Assembly (NCBI RefSeq): GCF_901709675.1
Contig: NC_051102.1
Location: 9,929,412-9,993,411, forward strand
DNA: 64,000 nucleotides
Source: Syngnathus acus
Taxonomy: Eukaryota > Chordata > Actinopteri > Syngnathiformes > Syngnathidae
Direction of reading: 5' to 3'
Both the position numbers and the translations under genes were made by a program. Shown here in pieces: positions 22,579 through 41,400 of this stretch. The notes beneath the pieces are model-generated. The model was given only the letters and a program-made list of their open reading frames with translations. It ran no database searches and was not told the origin of the DNA. The stretch's first letter is position 1; each line of letters begins with the position of its first letter.

Positions 22579-25500
22579 GTAAATGAAAAAGAATATATAT
22601 ACATATATATTTCATTTTATTTAAAAAGATTAACATATCTTTAAAAGCAACGTTTGTCATCTTGTCACATCGCTAAGGCAGCTAGCGGCACTTAGCATCG
22701 AAGCTAGCTGACATTTCCCCCCCCCCCAGCTTCGAATGATTCATTTAGTTTTATTCCAAATCAGAGAATGGACTTGTGAAATAAATCCACTTAGAGGAAT
22801 AAAAAAAACGCTTGTTTTCGGGAGTGATCAGAGAGCGTTTGCCGTTTATTCAGTCACGAGCAGTTAGCCGACGCTCGAGCACGGCTCATTCATTTTGGGC
22901 TTCTCCCATTTCAATTTGCCACACTTGTGTCTCCAACGTCCACCATTAGCCACCGTAAGAAAGCTGTTTTTCTCCTCCCGACATAAGTGTTGTTATCCAA
23001 CCCACAAAACGTCTGCCGTGACGTTCAAATGCCGCGGTGACGTTCGTGAGTCATGTTAGCTTTAATTTATCCACACAGCTTTATTCGCTGAATGGCATTT
23101 TTGGAATATAGAAAAAAACATTTGTACAAAATGTGGCGCGTTTGTGTTGTGAGCCAATGCGAAGAAGCTGAAGTCTGGAAAGGGCCGGATAAACAGTAGT
23201 TGTGCTTCCCATTTTGGATTTTGGACCTATTATTGTGCAATGATTTGATCACGTGTTGTCAGACTTTCTGATGCTATGCGATATTGCTAACGGTTATCGA
23301 GACAATAACAAGATCACCCACTCTTGCTATCCAAAAACATTGTAATCTTCATCTCTCTAGAGGCATGAGAGTGGTGCCTTGCTCAATGACACCTGACAGT
23401 ACTTAAAAGGCAGACTAGCATCTATCCAACAAATTGCCCAGTTCAGAAGCACAACAAAAACTTCCAGATGACTTCCTGCTGCCTTTTATATTACTGTAAA
23501 AACAAAAAATAGCCGTCAGATCATTTAATTGACAAAAAAATGCTCCATAGCTGCTGGAGGAGGATTTCTCAACTGTGAAGATGTACTAACTAGTCCTACA
23601 AAGCTGCCGGTATACAAATAACTTACTTCTTTGACTAAAAATGCAAACACGCTGATGCCTTGAAATACGGGTGAGCTAACCAACGGGTTTTTCAGTTGTT
23701 AGCGTAAGCCAAACTTTGGTAAAACTCAACTTGAAATATGTACAACCATCTATCTTCATGGAAGAAATATTAATGATGAAGGAGGTAAAAGAAAAACAAC
23801 GACACGGGGGTGTTGGTGTTCACACAATGACGTTCTCCCTCGGGCTTTTCATGTAAAGCGTCGCATGAGCATTTGCGTTTTCCTAATCTGCAAGTTACAC
23901 AAGACCAAGGCCAGTCAAAATATCTTAGTCGGCGTGTATTAGCCAACATTTGAAAATCTTTCGATGACGGCGCGTGATGTCTTCACACGCCACTGGACTT
24001 CATTTCGGCCAGAACTAAGGTGAGCGGCAATGTTGGTGTCCCTTTACTTTTGTCTTGTGAGAACGAGTGTATCAGTGTTGCTCCTGTTTTTTTAATTTGG
24101 TACTTGATGTTTTGTTCCTGTTCCTGTATTGGTCTGAGAGGACTCTGCTATCGACCAGTGTTTTGTCAACAAAGGACTTTTACTCGGATTTCTTGCATTT
24201 GAGTCCATTAGTTTGTCAGTTTCATTTTGGTAGGTTTCTACTTCCTGTGTTAATGGCTTCTCATTCCCATTGCCTTGACGAGACTCTCTGCGCTTATCAA
24301 ACAACTGTTTGGCCACAAATCACTTGAGTTAGAATTTTCTCTGCCTGGAGCATCTGAGGCCATTTGTTTGTGCTGCTTCTTGTTTTCTTTTGGTCGGTTT
24401 CAGCTTCCTGTTTTTTATAATTCCCCTTGACTTGATAGTAGAAAACATTTCCAGACCAACCTTTGTGTTCAGTTTGTTCATGATTGAGTTTCAACCTATT
24501 TGTGTGACTTTTTGTGATTTTCATGTTCAAATATTGAGCTTTTCAGATCGCTGTCAATGATTGGTGAACCGCTGTTGTCTGCCTGTGTCTCTCGATATTT
24601 CCACTCCGCACACTTGTTGATGGCGTAACCTTTAGCTCAAATGAGTGAAACATGATCCTTGTGGCTTGGGTCTTGTTAGCCTGCTAGGACAGATTGTTGT
24701 TGTCCCTCAATCAACAACCAATTGGCATCCCAGTACAAACAATAGGAATATTGTTAGGATGCTCAAGTGTTTTGTGATTTACCCATAAAACATTTGAGCC
24801 ATTTTTTGTTTTTCTGCTACTTGCGAACGCAGACTTGAGTGCTGGATGAAGCAGCTCACTTCACTGTAAACACCGCTTTGGCTTATGGCCTTTTACAGTG
24901 GACGTTTACTAATGGCGCAGCATCATATGTAGACAGACGATTTCGTATTAGTCACCATCGTATATATTTTTTATTCAGGCCACACTCATAAGTTCAAATG
25001 CTAATAATAACTAATAATGTGAAATGCTATATACATTGAACAGTCGGGCTCATTTTAGTTTGCATTATCGGTCTGTAAATGGAATAATCCCTCGGGGATT
25101 ACACTTTACAGTCCTCTCATTGTTCTGTACTTGTAGTCACATGTTTTGGATGTAGATTGATTATTGCGCCGCGGTAACTACCAGCCATTGTACTAATTGA
25201 TCCTATTGGCGCAAGACCGAAAGCCACAAGCTTCCATGATTAGTCACATTAACAAGCAGCAATGGTCGTATCGTTCACGCGACAGTGCGTGTGAACGTCA
25301 CGCTGCAGAGAACACTTTATTATCAGGAGCAAAAACACCTCGTAGCGAGTGTCACCTTATCAGCCGTCAGCTGTCATCTCATTGGCTCAACTGACGATCC
25401 TGTATGCTGGCGGAGGCATGAATTGTAAAGTTTATGACAGCGTTTCATAGGAGCAGGTGATAAGTCGGAGGATACATAAAGAACACGTTCAGGATGGTTG

Positions 25501-26015
25501 AGTTAAGTTATGCAAGAAGCTTGCCGTGGTCGCGGTGGAGTGTCATGAGGTCTTGTGGTCACCATGAAGAGACAAAGATCCTCAGGAACCACCAGCACGG
25601 AGGATAACACTGACAGCAGTGAGTTGGATGATTTACCATCGTTAAAATCCTCTTGGAACTTGGTGAGTTGTTTTTTTCTCCAAGGCAGGAAGTTTACCCG
25701 TGAACTTTGAACTGGTAGCGGATCGTTGTGTGCACACATGCTTTTCATCCTCAAGCACCTCCTTTCTCCCATGGCCCGAACTAAAGGTCAGGATGAGATG
25801 TAAACATTTCGGGTAATGTCAACAAAGGCGGGGAGTTTACAAGGTCCATGAAACTCGACCCTGGCCTGACTCGCTGCCTTTTGTTTACGTCCCTTTATAG
25901 CATCGCATTGCCGTCAAGTAGCCATCTTGTAACGCTTCCTCTGTGTGTTTATTTATTTTTTTATAAATTCTTTGTAAACCTGCCCGGCTGACTAGACGCT
26001 GTATTTTGTTCCCAG
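22579..26015 (+). other. first intron of lpin2
   Basis: A 3.4-kb intron with no supported coding exon. An ATG-containing segment near 25564 runs 19 codons to a GTGAGT donor but does not join the coding exon in frame. A repeat copy lies at 24909-24945. Confidence 0.6.
24909..24945 (-). repeat. unnamed interspersed repeat, copy E
   Basis: AATGGCGCAGCATCATATG followed by TAGACAGACGAT resembles the copy at 57278 (GGCACAGCAACACATGTAG). Weak, short copy. Confidence 0.45.
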
Positions 26016-26024
26016 GTGGACACC

Positions 26025-33052
<7,028 letters not shown>

Positions 33053-35060
33053 AAATCGCTCAGGTACTCTCGCAACGAGGAGAGGGCCAGGAAGGCACGC
33101 ACCGCACTTGAAAGGGTGCCCTGTTGTGTTCATTTTTTTTCCACGGGAGTTACCTAGCAGCGCAAATGCACAAAAGAGACACCTGGGAGATGCTCGCTTT
33201 TGCCAAATCCAACGCCGCCTTAGATGCACTTCTGGACCTGCCTAATGGCCGCCGCAGTTGCGGTACAGCGAGAATAAGTCAGGCTCCATTTTCAAGGTCA
33301 CGCCTCCACACGAAGCAGCTACTCCTTCCTCACACTGAAACGATGCGAGGAGGACAATATTGGCATAGAAAACTATTTATGATGCTCAAAAACAACCTCT
33401 GCTGGATCATCATCATGATTATTATTTATGAAACTAAGTGTTATGTTTAAGTTATTACTGATGCTGATGCCTTGTCTGAAGAAGTTCTTTACGGCCACAA
33501 ACATTAGCGCTAAATGCAAACGGTAAGCCTTTTTACTTTGAAGTACAGTCCGTGTTTCAGGAGTACAACGCATGTTCCTCAGCATATGCACACAACCGTT
33601 CAAAAGTTTGGAGTCGCTTATTATTCATAGAAGAAGAAAAATAAATCATCCAAAGTACAGCCCAGAAATTGTTAATATACTAAAAACAGTGCTTATAAAA
33701 AAGGACATTTGGAAGAGACCCCTAAACCTGTGAACTGTAGTGTGTATAAATATTCATATATGCACTGAAAGTGTGTACATTTCCATTTGAAGGATTTTGA
33801 CAAAAACAAAGGAATGGTGTTACTTCATGATCCAAACTCACTTGGTCGTACGGCTGCTCCTCATACTTAACCTGGGGTGGGTGACCTACAAGATCTGGCA
33901 AAAAATAAATAAAGAAATAAATACAGTGAAACCTAGGAGATAGTGTTATATAAAAAAAAAAAAGCACAAAGGTATTGATTATATATAAATAAACATATTG
34001 TTGGCCAAGTAGAATAAGTGTCTTCTGTACCGCTTTGGAAAATTAGAAAAAACCCAATCTGATTTGGATGACAAACAAAAACAATTTAGCAAACGCAATG
34101 GAATTTTTTATTGATATTGCAACAGTAACTTTAAAATTACTTGGGTGTTTTTTTTCCATCTATTTGCTCGTATAACAAAAGTTATTCCCCACCCCTGCGC
34201 AAGTGTGTTTGTCAGCTCCTGTTCAAAAGTGTTTATTTGTAATTTGCCTTCTTAAGTCATATTTTGTTCAGCGACAAAACTTACCTGCATTTTATCCCAC
34301 CTGCAAAATGGCCACATCAGAGCCCTAGTCAAATATTAAAAAACGCTTTTGTACCCTGGTTATGGCTCTGCTACCTCCATAGACCAGAAAATGACACTTA
34401 TAAAAAACCGCAACATGCTGTCAAAACTTTTTTTTTTTTTTTGCTAAAACAGCGACAGATGTGCACACCAAGTGTATTGTGTATATTTCTTTGAATTCAT
34501 CTGTTAGAGGAAAAACGAAGGTGGCAATATATTGGAGGGGAAAAAAAGCAGGACTTTTAAAGCACAAATGAGACGCTAACGGCTGCATGGTCAGTGTCAG
34601 TTGGCGTTTTTTGCATCAACGGTTGATTCACGTGTGTGTTCTCTGGTTAGTCGTAAATTAAAAGATAATAATGAATCCATTCTTTCTATGAAAGTAAAGC
34701 TTCTTGTGTGGACGGTGCACACCGTCCCACCCGTTTCACACAAGTCTTTGTTCGGATTATTCCACAAACGAAATCTGTTTTTAGGATGGGCGGATTACTC
34801 TGTTGCCTTTCATTTTTTTTCCCTTCTCTCTTTTGTGTCATTTCCTTGAAGTGAATGTTGCTTGCTTCCGTGTGTGCGCCGCCCACACGGAGCAACCACA
34901 GTGTTTATTTGGAGACTTAAATGTGGTTTAGAGTATCGTTGAAAAACAAACTATAAAGAGGAAGTACAATTAAACGAAGGAAGAAAATAGGCCTACTGAC
35001 GCTAACAGATTCTGGCTGTCACGGTCTTGTTTGTATTCAATAAAGTTTCTAACGGAATAT
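33053..35060 (+). other. lpin2: lpin2 3' UTR (inferred, about 2 kb)
   Basis: Non-coding sequence ending near AATAAA at 35039-35044. Mammalian LPIN2 also has a long 3' UTR. At 33595-33625 CCGTTCAAAAGTTTGGAGTC matches the CCGTTCAAAAGTTTGGGGTC start of a common fish Tc1-like repeat. No coding signal. Confidence 0.5.
33595..33735. repeat. possible Tc1-type repeat remnant in lpin2 3' UTR
   Basis: Begins with CCGTTCAAAAGTTTGGAGTC, close to the terminus of a widespread fish Tc1-like element. The following 100 bases are too diverged for certainty. Confidence 0.4.
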
Positions 35061-35434
35061 GTTTGTTTGGGCTCTATTTTGTGTGCGTGTGTATGGTTTG
35101 TGTATTTCAAAGTGCACGGCTAGATGTAAATAAGCTTGACAAAAAGTGTTGACGGAATGAATTAAACTTACGTCTCGTCTCGCTGTGCTTTGCTGTTATT
35201 TTGAACATTTTGCAACGACTAGTTTTTCAGGAGTTGAGAGAACTTTTTTTCTGCATGAATCGTCTCGGTGAGTTCATAATCGACCATTTATTACTGTCAC
35301 GTCACAGATTAGGAGTGTTAAATTATGAAGACCTTTCCGCATTCACAATGGGCGGTACAAAGATTGTCAAATATATTAGATGATGTTTGTTCCTTTGTAT
35401 GCACACAGTTCACATTGCAGTCTTTGAGCTTCAG
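35061..35434. other. convergent spacer between lpin2 and emilin2
   Basis: Short tail-to-tail interval. TTTATT at 35287-35292 is an AATAAA on the minus strand, about 145 bases beyond the emilin2 stop and a likely poly(A) signal for it. Confidence 0.65.
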
Positions 35435-38400
35435 CTATCTGCGGTGGGCCGGGGGGCCGTACAGGAAAAGGGCGCCAAAGGTGGAGAGCACCTCCCGGGC
35501 CTCGGTGGTGGCCAGCCGGCCCGACGTCCTCAGCAGCCCCACGCGATCGCCTCGCTTCAGGGGCACCACGAGGCTGAAGGAGACGGAGCCGCCGCAAGCG
35601 CACGCGTCCCGACCGGCTGCCCCCGAGCTGCGCAACCTCTGGATGCTGCGCTGGGAGACGGACAGGACCGCCTCCACCGACTCGCCGTGCTGCGCCGTCA
35701 GAAGCCCTGAGATCAGGTAGCGGCCATCTTGCGGGACTGTGAACAGTCCTGGGGGGAAAAAAAGTGAAATATTTGATGAAGCCAAATTGATAATGAACAT
35801 TTTCCCTGCTATAATTTGAATAATTGAGAATGTGAAGTGGCAGCAAACATAACCTGTGCGGGGACTGTAGTGGCCCCCGTCGTTGAGCAGAACCTTGTCG
35901 AAGCGGATGATGCCAAACTCGCCAGAGAAAGGCTGGAGAGTGAGCCCGGCCGAGAAGGAGAAAGGATCGACCACGGCGGCGCGCTCGACTGGAACGCCTA
36001 ACAACAACAACAAAGTATGTGATGGAAAACACGGTTTTAGTCTGGAGGCTGCCCTCGGCCGACATTTCCGAGAAAGACTTTACCACGTGATTCGAGTGAA
36101 GCTTGGTCGAACGGGTTCCAGGGCACTTGAGCTGCAAGTGGACCTGTCAATTACAAATGTAACACATTTGTACCCCAAAACATTGCTTCTAATTAAAAAC
36201 ACTCATCTTTTTTTCCCACTGAAGTGAATTGAAATTCTGTTGACACGCTCCAGCCTTTCCAATTGTTCATTGAACATCTCAGTTGCTCATCAATACAGCA
36301 CTAATATTAGTCGTTCTTTGCAGAAGATATAATAAGAATATATGACTGAGCAATGCTAATGTCTACATGTGTTGCTGCACCGTCTTGCTTAAAGAGTTAT
36401 TTGGCACCACAACATATATAAATGTCACAGCATTAGCATTACACTCGCAGATTAAATAGCTAAGCTATGTGGTTGTTGAAATGACACACTGTGTCACTGA
36501 TTTATTGTTTTAATGACACACTCATTTATTTTGTGCCCAGTGCTTGTATGTCAAGTTTGTGCTGGCAAAAATTGCAAGGCAACTCTCTCCTCTGCTGTAC
36601 CTGTGTGGCTGCTTCTCTCAGGCTTGAACGATACCTGCTGCAAAGGAGGATAGCCTGCCAAAAGACAAGAAGGTACAACTTCAACGTGTTTCATCGTTTT
36701 ACAAAATGGGCCGCCTCATAAGAGTCATTATTACAAAGCAATTTTCTCCCAGCCAATCAGTGAAGACACGACCTACCTGGCGCTCCAGCGAATCCGGTGA
36801 GATGCGGCCTTGCCGAGTCCTCGGATCCCCTCCTCACCGTGACCCTGCGCATGTACCCCGGGGGTCCGGCCTGGCCCGTCTCCACCACGGGCCTGCGGGG
36901 CACCACGGGGACGCCGTGGCTCCCGGGCCACTGCGGGGCGGCGGGCCGACTCGGCGGGGGCGGCCTCACGACGTGCGTGTTGGGCTGCCTGGGTGGGGGG
37001 ATGATGAGGGGGATGTGGATTTGGTGAACCCGGCCTCTGCCAGGGTCCGGCGGGGATGCCGGCGGCTCGGGTCTGAGGAGGACTCCTGAGGAAATGATGA
37101 AGCAGCGGTGAGGATGAGTCACGGTTTGAACCCCGTGTGAGTTTCATGGCGGGATGACCGGAATGGAATGACGTCGCGCTTAGAGGAAATCAACACTCAT
37201 CGCTAATGTTTACAATAAGTCCATTAGCATGTGCGGTAAAAGAAGACAGGAACAACTTCCTGAGACAAAAGACTTCAAACCATAACTCAAATCTATCCTA
37301 ACAAGCTGAACGAGAAGGTCAAGAGCTGTTGGTATGCCGCAGTGCAATTGTACACTGCATCTCAACTAGCGCCTGAATAATACAGCAGAGAAGTCAGCTT
37401 AAGATGCTCGGCTGGCATGGCAACCAGCCATGGAAGCGGCGGGAGAATAAACAAAGCCCTTATTAGCTTCAATAAGTGTGTCTGCACACAACCATTCTAT
37501 CCCGCACTTTGCATTAGTACGAGCACAAATCCCGTGTTTCCAAAACGACGGTATTGCGATGCTGTCTTAATGATGGCCAAGAAGGCCCAGGCAGGCCTCA
37601 GAGCAACGAATGGATGGAAGCAGTCCAACAAGACTTTAGCTGGGATCGCAAAAAATGCCAGACTAGCCAGACGCATCACTCATCCTATTCTAGTGCTTGT
37701 CAAACTTTTTCTTGACTCCAACGCGCTTCTCTTTTTGCACTCTCGCTTGCTTAATCGGCCCAACTTTTCCAACAAAGTGTAGTCAGGTATTCATATTTCA
37801 AATATGGCTGTATTTTATCGTACACAGCGTGTGTGGCGCCTTTCCACTGCCATTTCCCCCTCACAGCCTTTGACTTCAAGACAACTTTGATATCCTTGTT
37901 TTTCCCTTCTGCTCCCTGTTCGCAATAGACGCTTCAGCGGAGGGTCCTCGTCGCTCTGTTTAGAAATGCAGTGATCCGTGAAATCAAAGCAGTCGTTGGA
38001 TCAAATTGATTTGCTGAGGCCTCCCCCAGGGAGATGTCCTCTGGCACCCATGCAAGGACGCATCTTAAAGGAGCTCGTGAGGTGACATGGAAGTGGGGAA
38101 CATCTCAGACAAAAAAAAGAAAAGTTTGAGTCTTGAAAGAAATTTTAAAAATGTGCGGTCAGGCTTTCGTATTTCGACATCTCCTAAATGGCTGCAGTTG
38201 AATTGCTCCATCAGCGAATTCAAGACAGGAATGGGATTTCTAACTAGGCTAAAGGTTTTCAATCCATGTTTGGGTTTCAATCAGTTAGGATTGGATTTAA
38301 AATAAGGTATCAAATGAGAATTTGGAGTCAGGGTTAGGGTTTTGGATTTCAATCAAGGAATATACACAGGAGAGACTGCTTCACAAAAGCCTGTCCGTTT

Positions 38401-41400
38401 ATACAGATGTGTGATGTAACACTGTGAGAAGTGATTTTCAGGCTCCAAATTGTTGACAGTCTGGTCGTGTCCACGGGACCTGAAGGATCCAGCTATGACA
38501 ACAGCTCATCTGTTTACAGCAGGGGTCTCAAACTCCAGTCCTCGGGGGCCGCATTCCTCCATGTTTTCCAAGTTTCCCTTGTTAAACACACCTGATTCAA
38601 TGATCAGGCTCCTGCAGAACGTGAGGATGAACTGATCATTTGAATCAGGCGTGTTTAACCAGGGAAACTTGGAAAACATGGAGGAATGCGGCCCCCGAGG
38701 ACTGGAGTTTGAGACCCCTTGTTTACAGCCTACTCGAGGCCCGTCATGCGACTGCAGTGTGCGCTGGATTTCAGATTTCACTGACACTTCATCTCTTGTT
38801 CAAGCGGCTTCGCTTTTCCCCAAATCACAACATATTTTCAGAATAATTGCAACAACTATTTTGGGTGGTAACTTGTTTTTAGGGATGACCCTCTTGAGCC
38901 CTTAATGAATCCCTCAGAGGTTGGGCAAGAGCCATAAAAGACTTTTTCCACTGTGCATGATTTCAGCTCTCAAAATGTTAGGTAACTGTCCTGAATTACT
39001 TTTTTAGTACAAATAGCAACCAAATACACACTACAGCATCTTGTTGCTATGATGTCATACTCTTGATTACGTCACACGTCACTCCTGCGGAGGAACGTAA
39101 ACAAGAAGAGCCAATGGAAACTTGATTCATTTTTGCAAATAAACACTTTTGCTGAGCCTAATTAGTATTACCCATATTAACCACAGGGGGCAGACTGCTC
39201 GCCAGCGCCTCCACTCGAGAGGCTCTAATGCGCATGCGTGCCATGGCTGTCACCAAACCAGTACACGATAACGCAATTAACAAAGCGGAGTTGAGGTTCA
39301 TGAAAAGTTTGTAAATATGTGTCCTCCAAAATCGTGGATTTATCCGATGCTTATTTCGTGTTACAAAGGCGTATGATGGATTAATTTGACAAGTGGTTGT
39401 TGTGATATGGACTTGCCCAGACACTTTTTATGCAGCGTTGACAGTTGACACAGGTGAGTGAGCAAACCTTTTCATTGAAGCAGTTCGTTGCCATGCACGA
39501 CATCATATTTGAGATTTTTTTTAAATATGCAAAATCTAAGTTCTTGTTGTTTGTTGCTTTGTTGTTTAGCTGTTTTGTGCGATTCTGAATGGGGAATTTG
39601 GATGCAAGAGAGTGGAAGAGAAAACTAAATCCCAGTGTTATTTTTTGGCAGTTGACCTACATGCATTTAAAAATATATTAAGATAGCCTTGTGTACATTG
39701 GTTGAATCAAAAAACAGATTTGTCCTTTTTTTAAAAATGGCATAGGAAGCCCTGTCTCCCACCCAAAGTTATCCAGGATAGGCTCCAGCTCACCCATGAC
39801 CTGAATGAGTGCTATCGAAAACAGATGGATGGACAAAAGACATTTTTCAAAATTGCATTCTTCCAACTTAGTGCTAACAGTTAGGGGAAAGCCCTAGTCC
39901 TCCCTCTGTTCCACATGACTACTTTGTTTTGGTCAATGCAATGTTAAAAAGAAGGGAGGCACTGACTGGCCAAGGGGCCCAAAGCCATGACATCACAACT
40001 GAAGGCATCTGGTCATGGGTGCGGAGCTGTGCTTAACCCCTCCTCTTCTCCATCGCTGCAATGAGTCAGGCAGGGCCTTAATGAAGACCAGACCACGACT
40101 CGTCAGGGCTGAGGTCACTCTACGGGAATCCCTAGAGCTTGATCATGCGTGCGTGTGCGTCTGCAGGCGTGTGCGCTGAGTGACTGAGCGCTGAGGTGGA
40201 CGAGAAATGAAAACCCCAAAAAGGCCACATTACTCACTTTGTTGCTCAGGGAGGAAAAAGACAGTCGACTGATGTCTCCTTCGGGGAAGCGAAAACGGCG
40301 TAATTAAATCACTGCAAGCAGACATCAGGGGCTGGGATCCAAAATCGCATAAATATTTTAGCACCGCTTTACCTGCCACATTCCTTCTATATAAAATGTG
40401 GAATTCTTGGGACAACATCATCATAAGTCACAGGAAGTTTCCATTATAGGCCTCTCAGCGGCCTGGCGCTGCGGCCGGCCGCGTATTGAATGACATAGGA
40501 GGAGGCCAGACAGACAGCCAGCCAGCCAGCCAGCGAGAGGCCCAGCGAACTCGTGTCCTCCCACTCGGGGAAATACCCTGCGGCCATTTAGGGGACGTGA
40601 TCCTTTTCCTCCGAGCCGAGCCGAGCCTCCGTGTGAGACGCAGTACGTGATATTATGCAGGATTATCTGCAGGAAGGCTTTGTGTTTGTACAGATGTTAA
40701 TCGCGCTTGATAAAATGCTGGGAGAGTTGGGAAGGAAGTCCCTGGAAGAATCGGATCTATTCAGTCACTCCATTTGAGAAGCGCTCGTATTCGAACGGAA
40801 CTTTTCCTGTCTATTTCCGGCCGGCATGTTTGAGATCGCTTTGTTTCAGACCGATACCACTCTGAATACTCACTGATACCAAGAACTGAGACCAACTCAC
40901 CTGGATCCTTGGCAGCGACATCTTTTGAGACCTGTCTGGCCATGGCAGACAGCTGGGCCTGGAAGCGTCGCAAGGCGTTGTGCACTTCGCCGATGTCGGC
41001 GCCGTGACGTCCGCAGGTTGTGTTCGTTCTCGCCAGGTCGGCTTTCAGTTCTTCCATGTGAGCGCTGTCTATCCTGAGGCACGCCTTCTCCAGAGTATCC
41101 ACCCGTCCTTCGACGTGTTCACACCGACTCCGATCGGTCAACACCTGCTTGGCGAGTGCGTCCACTTGGTTCCTCAGTTCCTCCATGTGGCGGCCGCTGG
41201 CGTCAGGCTGAGCGGCGAGCACCGACCTCCCCGGGTCACTCAGCTCCGCCTGGCAGCATGTTGCGTTGATTTTAACCATGTCCTGGTTGTACCTGCTCAA
41301 GGAATCACTCAGTCCAGTGACGGCACCGGCCAGGCCCACAACATTATCTTGAATGTTAATCAGTTCCTTCTGGAAGCCGTCCATATTCTTGGAACGTTTC

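Larger units (their letters stand above)
37086..40900 (-). other. largest emilin2 intron (intron 4)
   Basis: A 3.8-kb intron between the coiled-coil and proline-rich exons. It holds a hAT-type MITE (38520-38720), a fish-repeat tail (39765-39833) and a GCCA-rich simple repeat (about 40506-40535). A GC-rich stretch around 40440-40640 has no supported exon. Confidence 0.6.

Noticed and set aside
25564-25621. Possible alternative first coding exon of lpin2
   Set aside because: It ends in a GTGAGT donor but joins the exon at 26016 out of frame, and no promoter is recognised.
35376-36137. Minus-strand 253-residue and overlapping plus-strand open frames near the emilin2 C terminus
   Set aside because: These are other-frame shadows of the two C1q exons in GC-rich sequence; only the frame giving [10 protein letters not shown] and GRYLISG matches a known domain.
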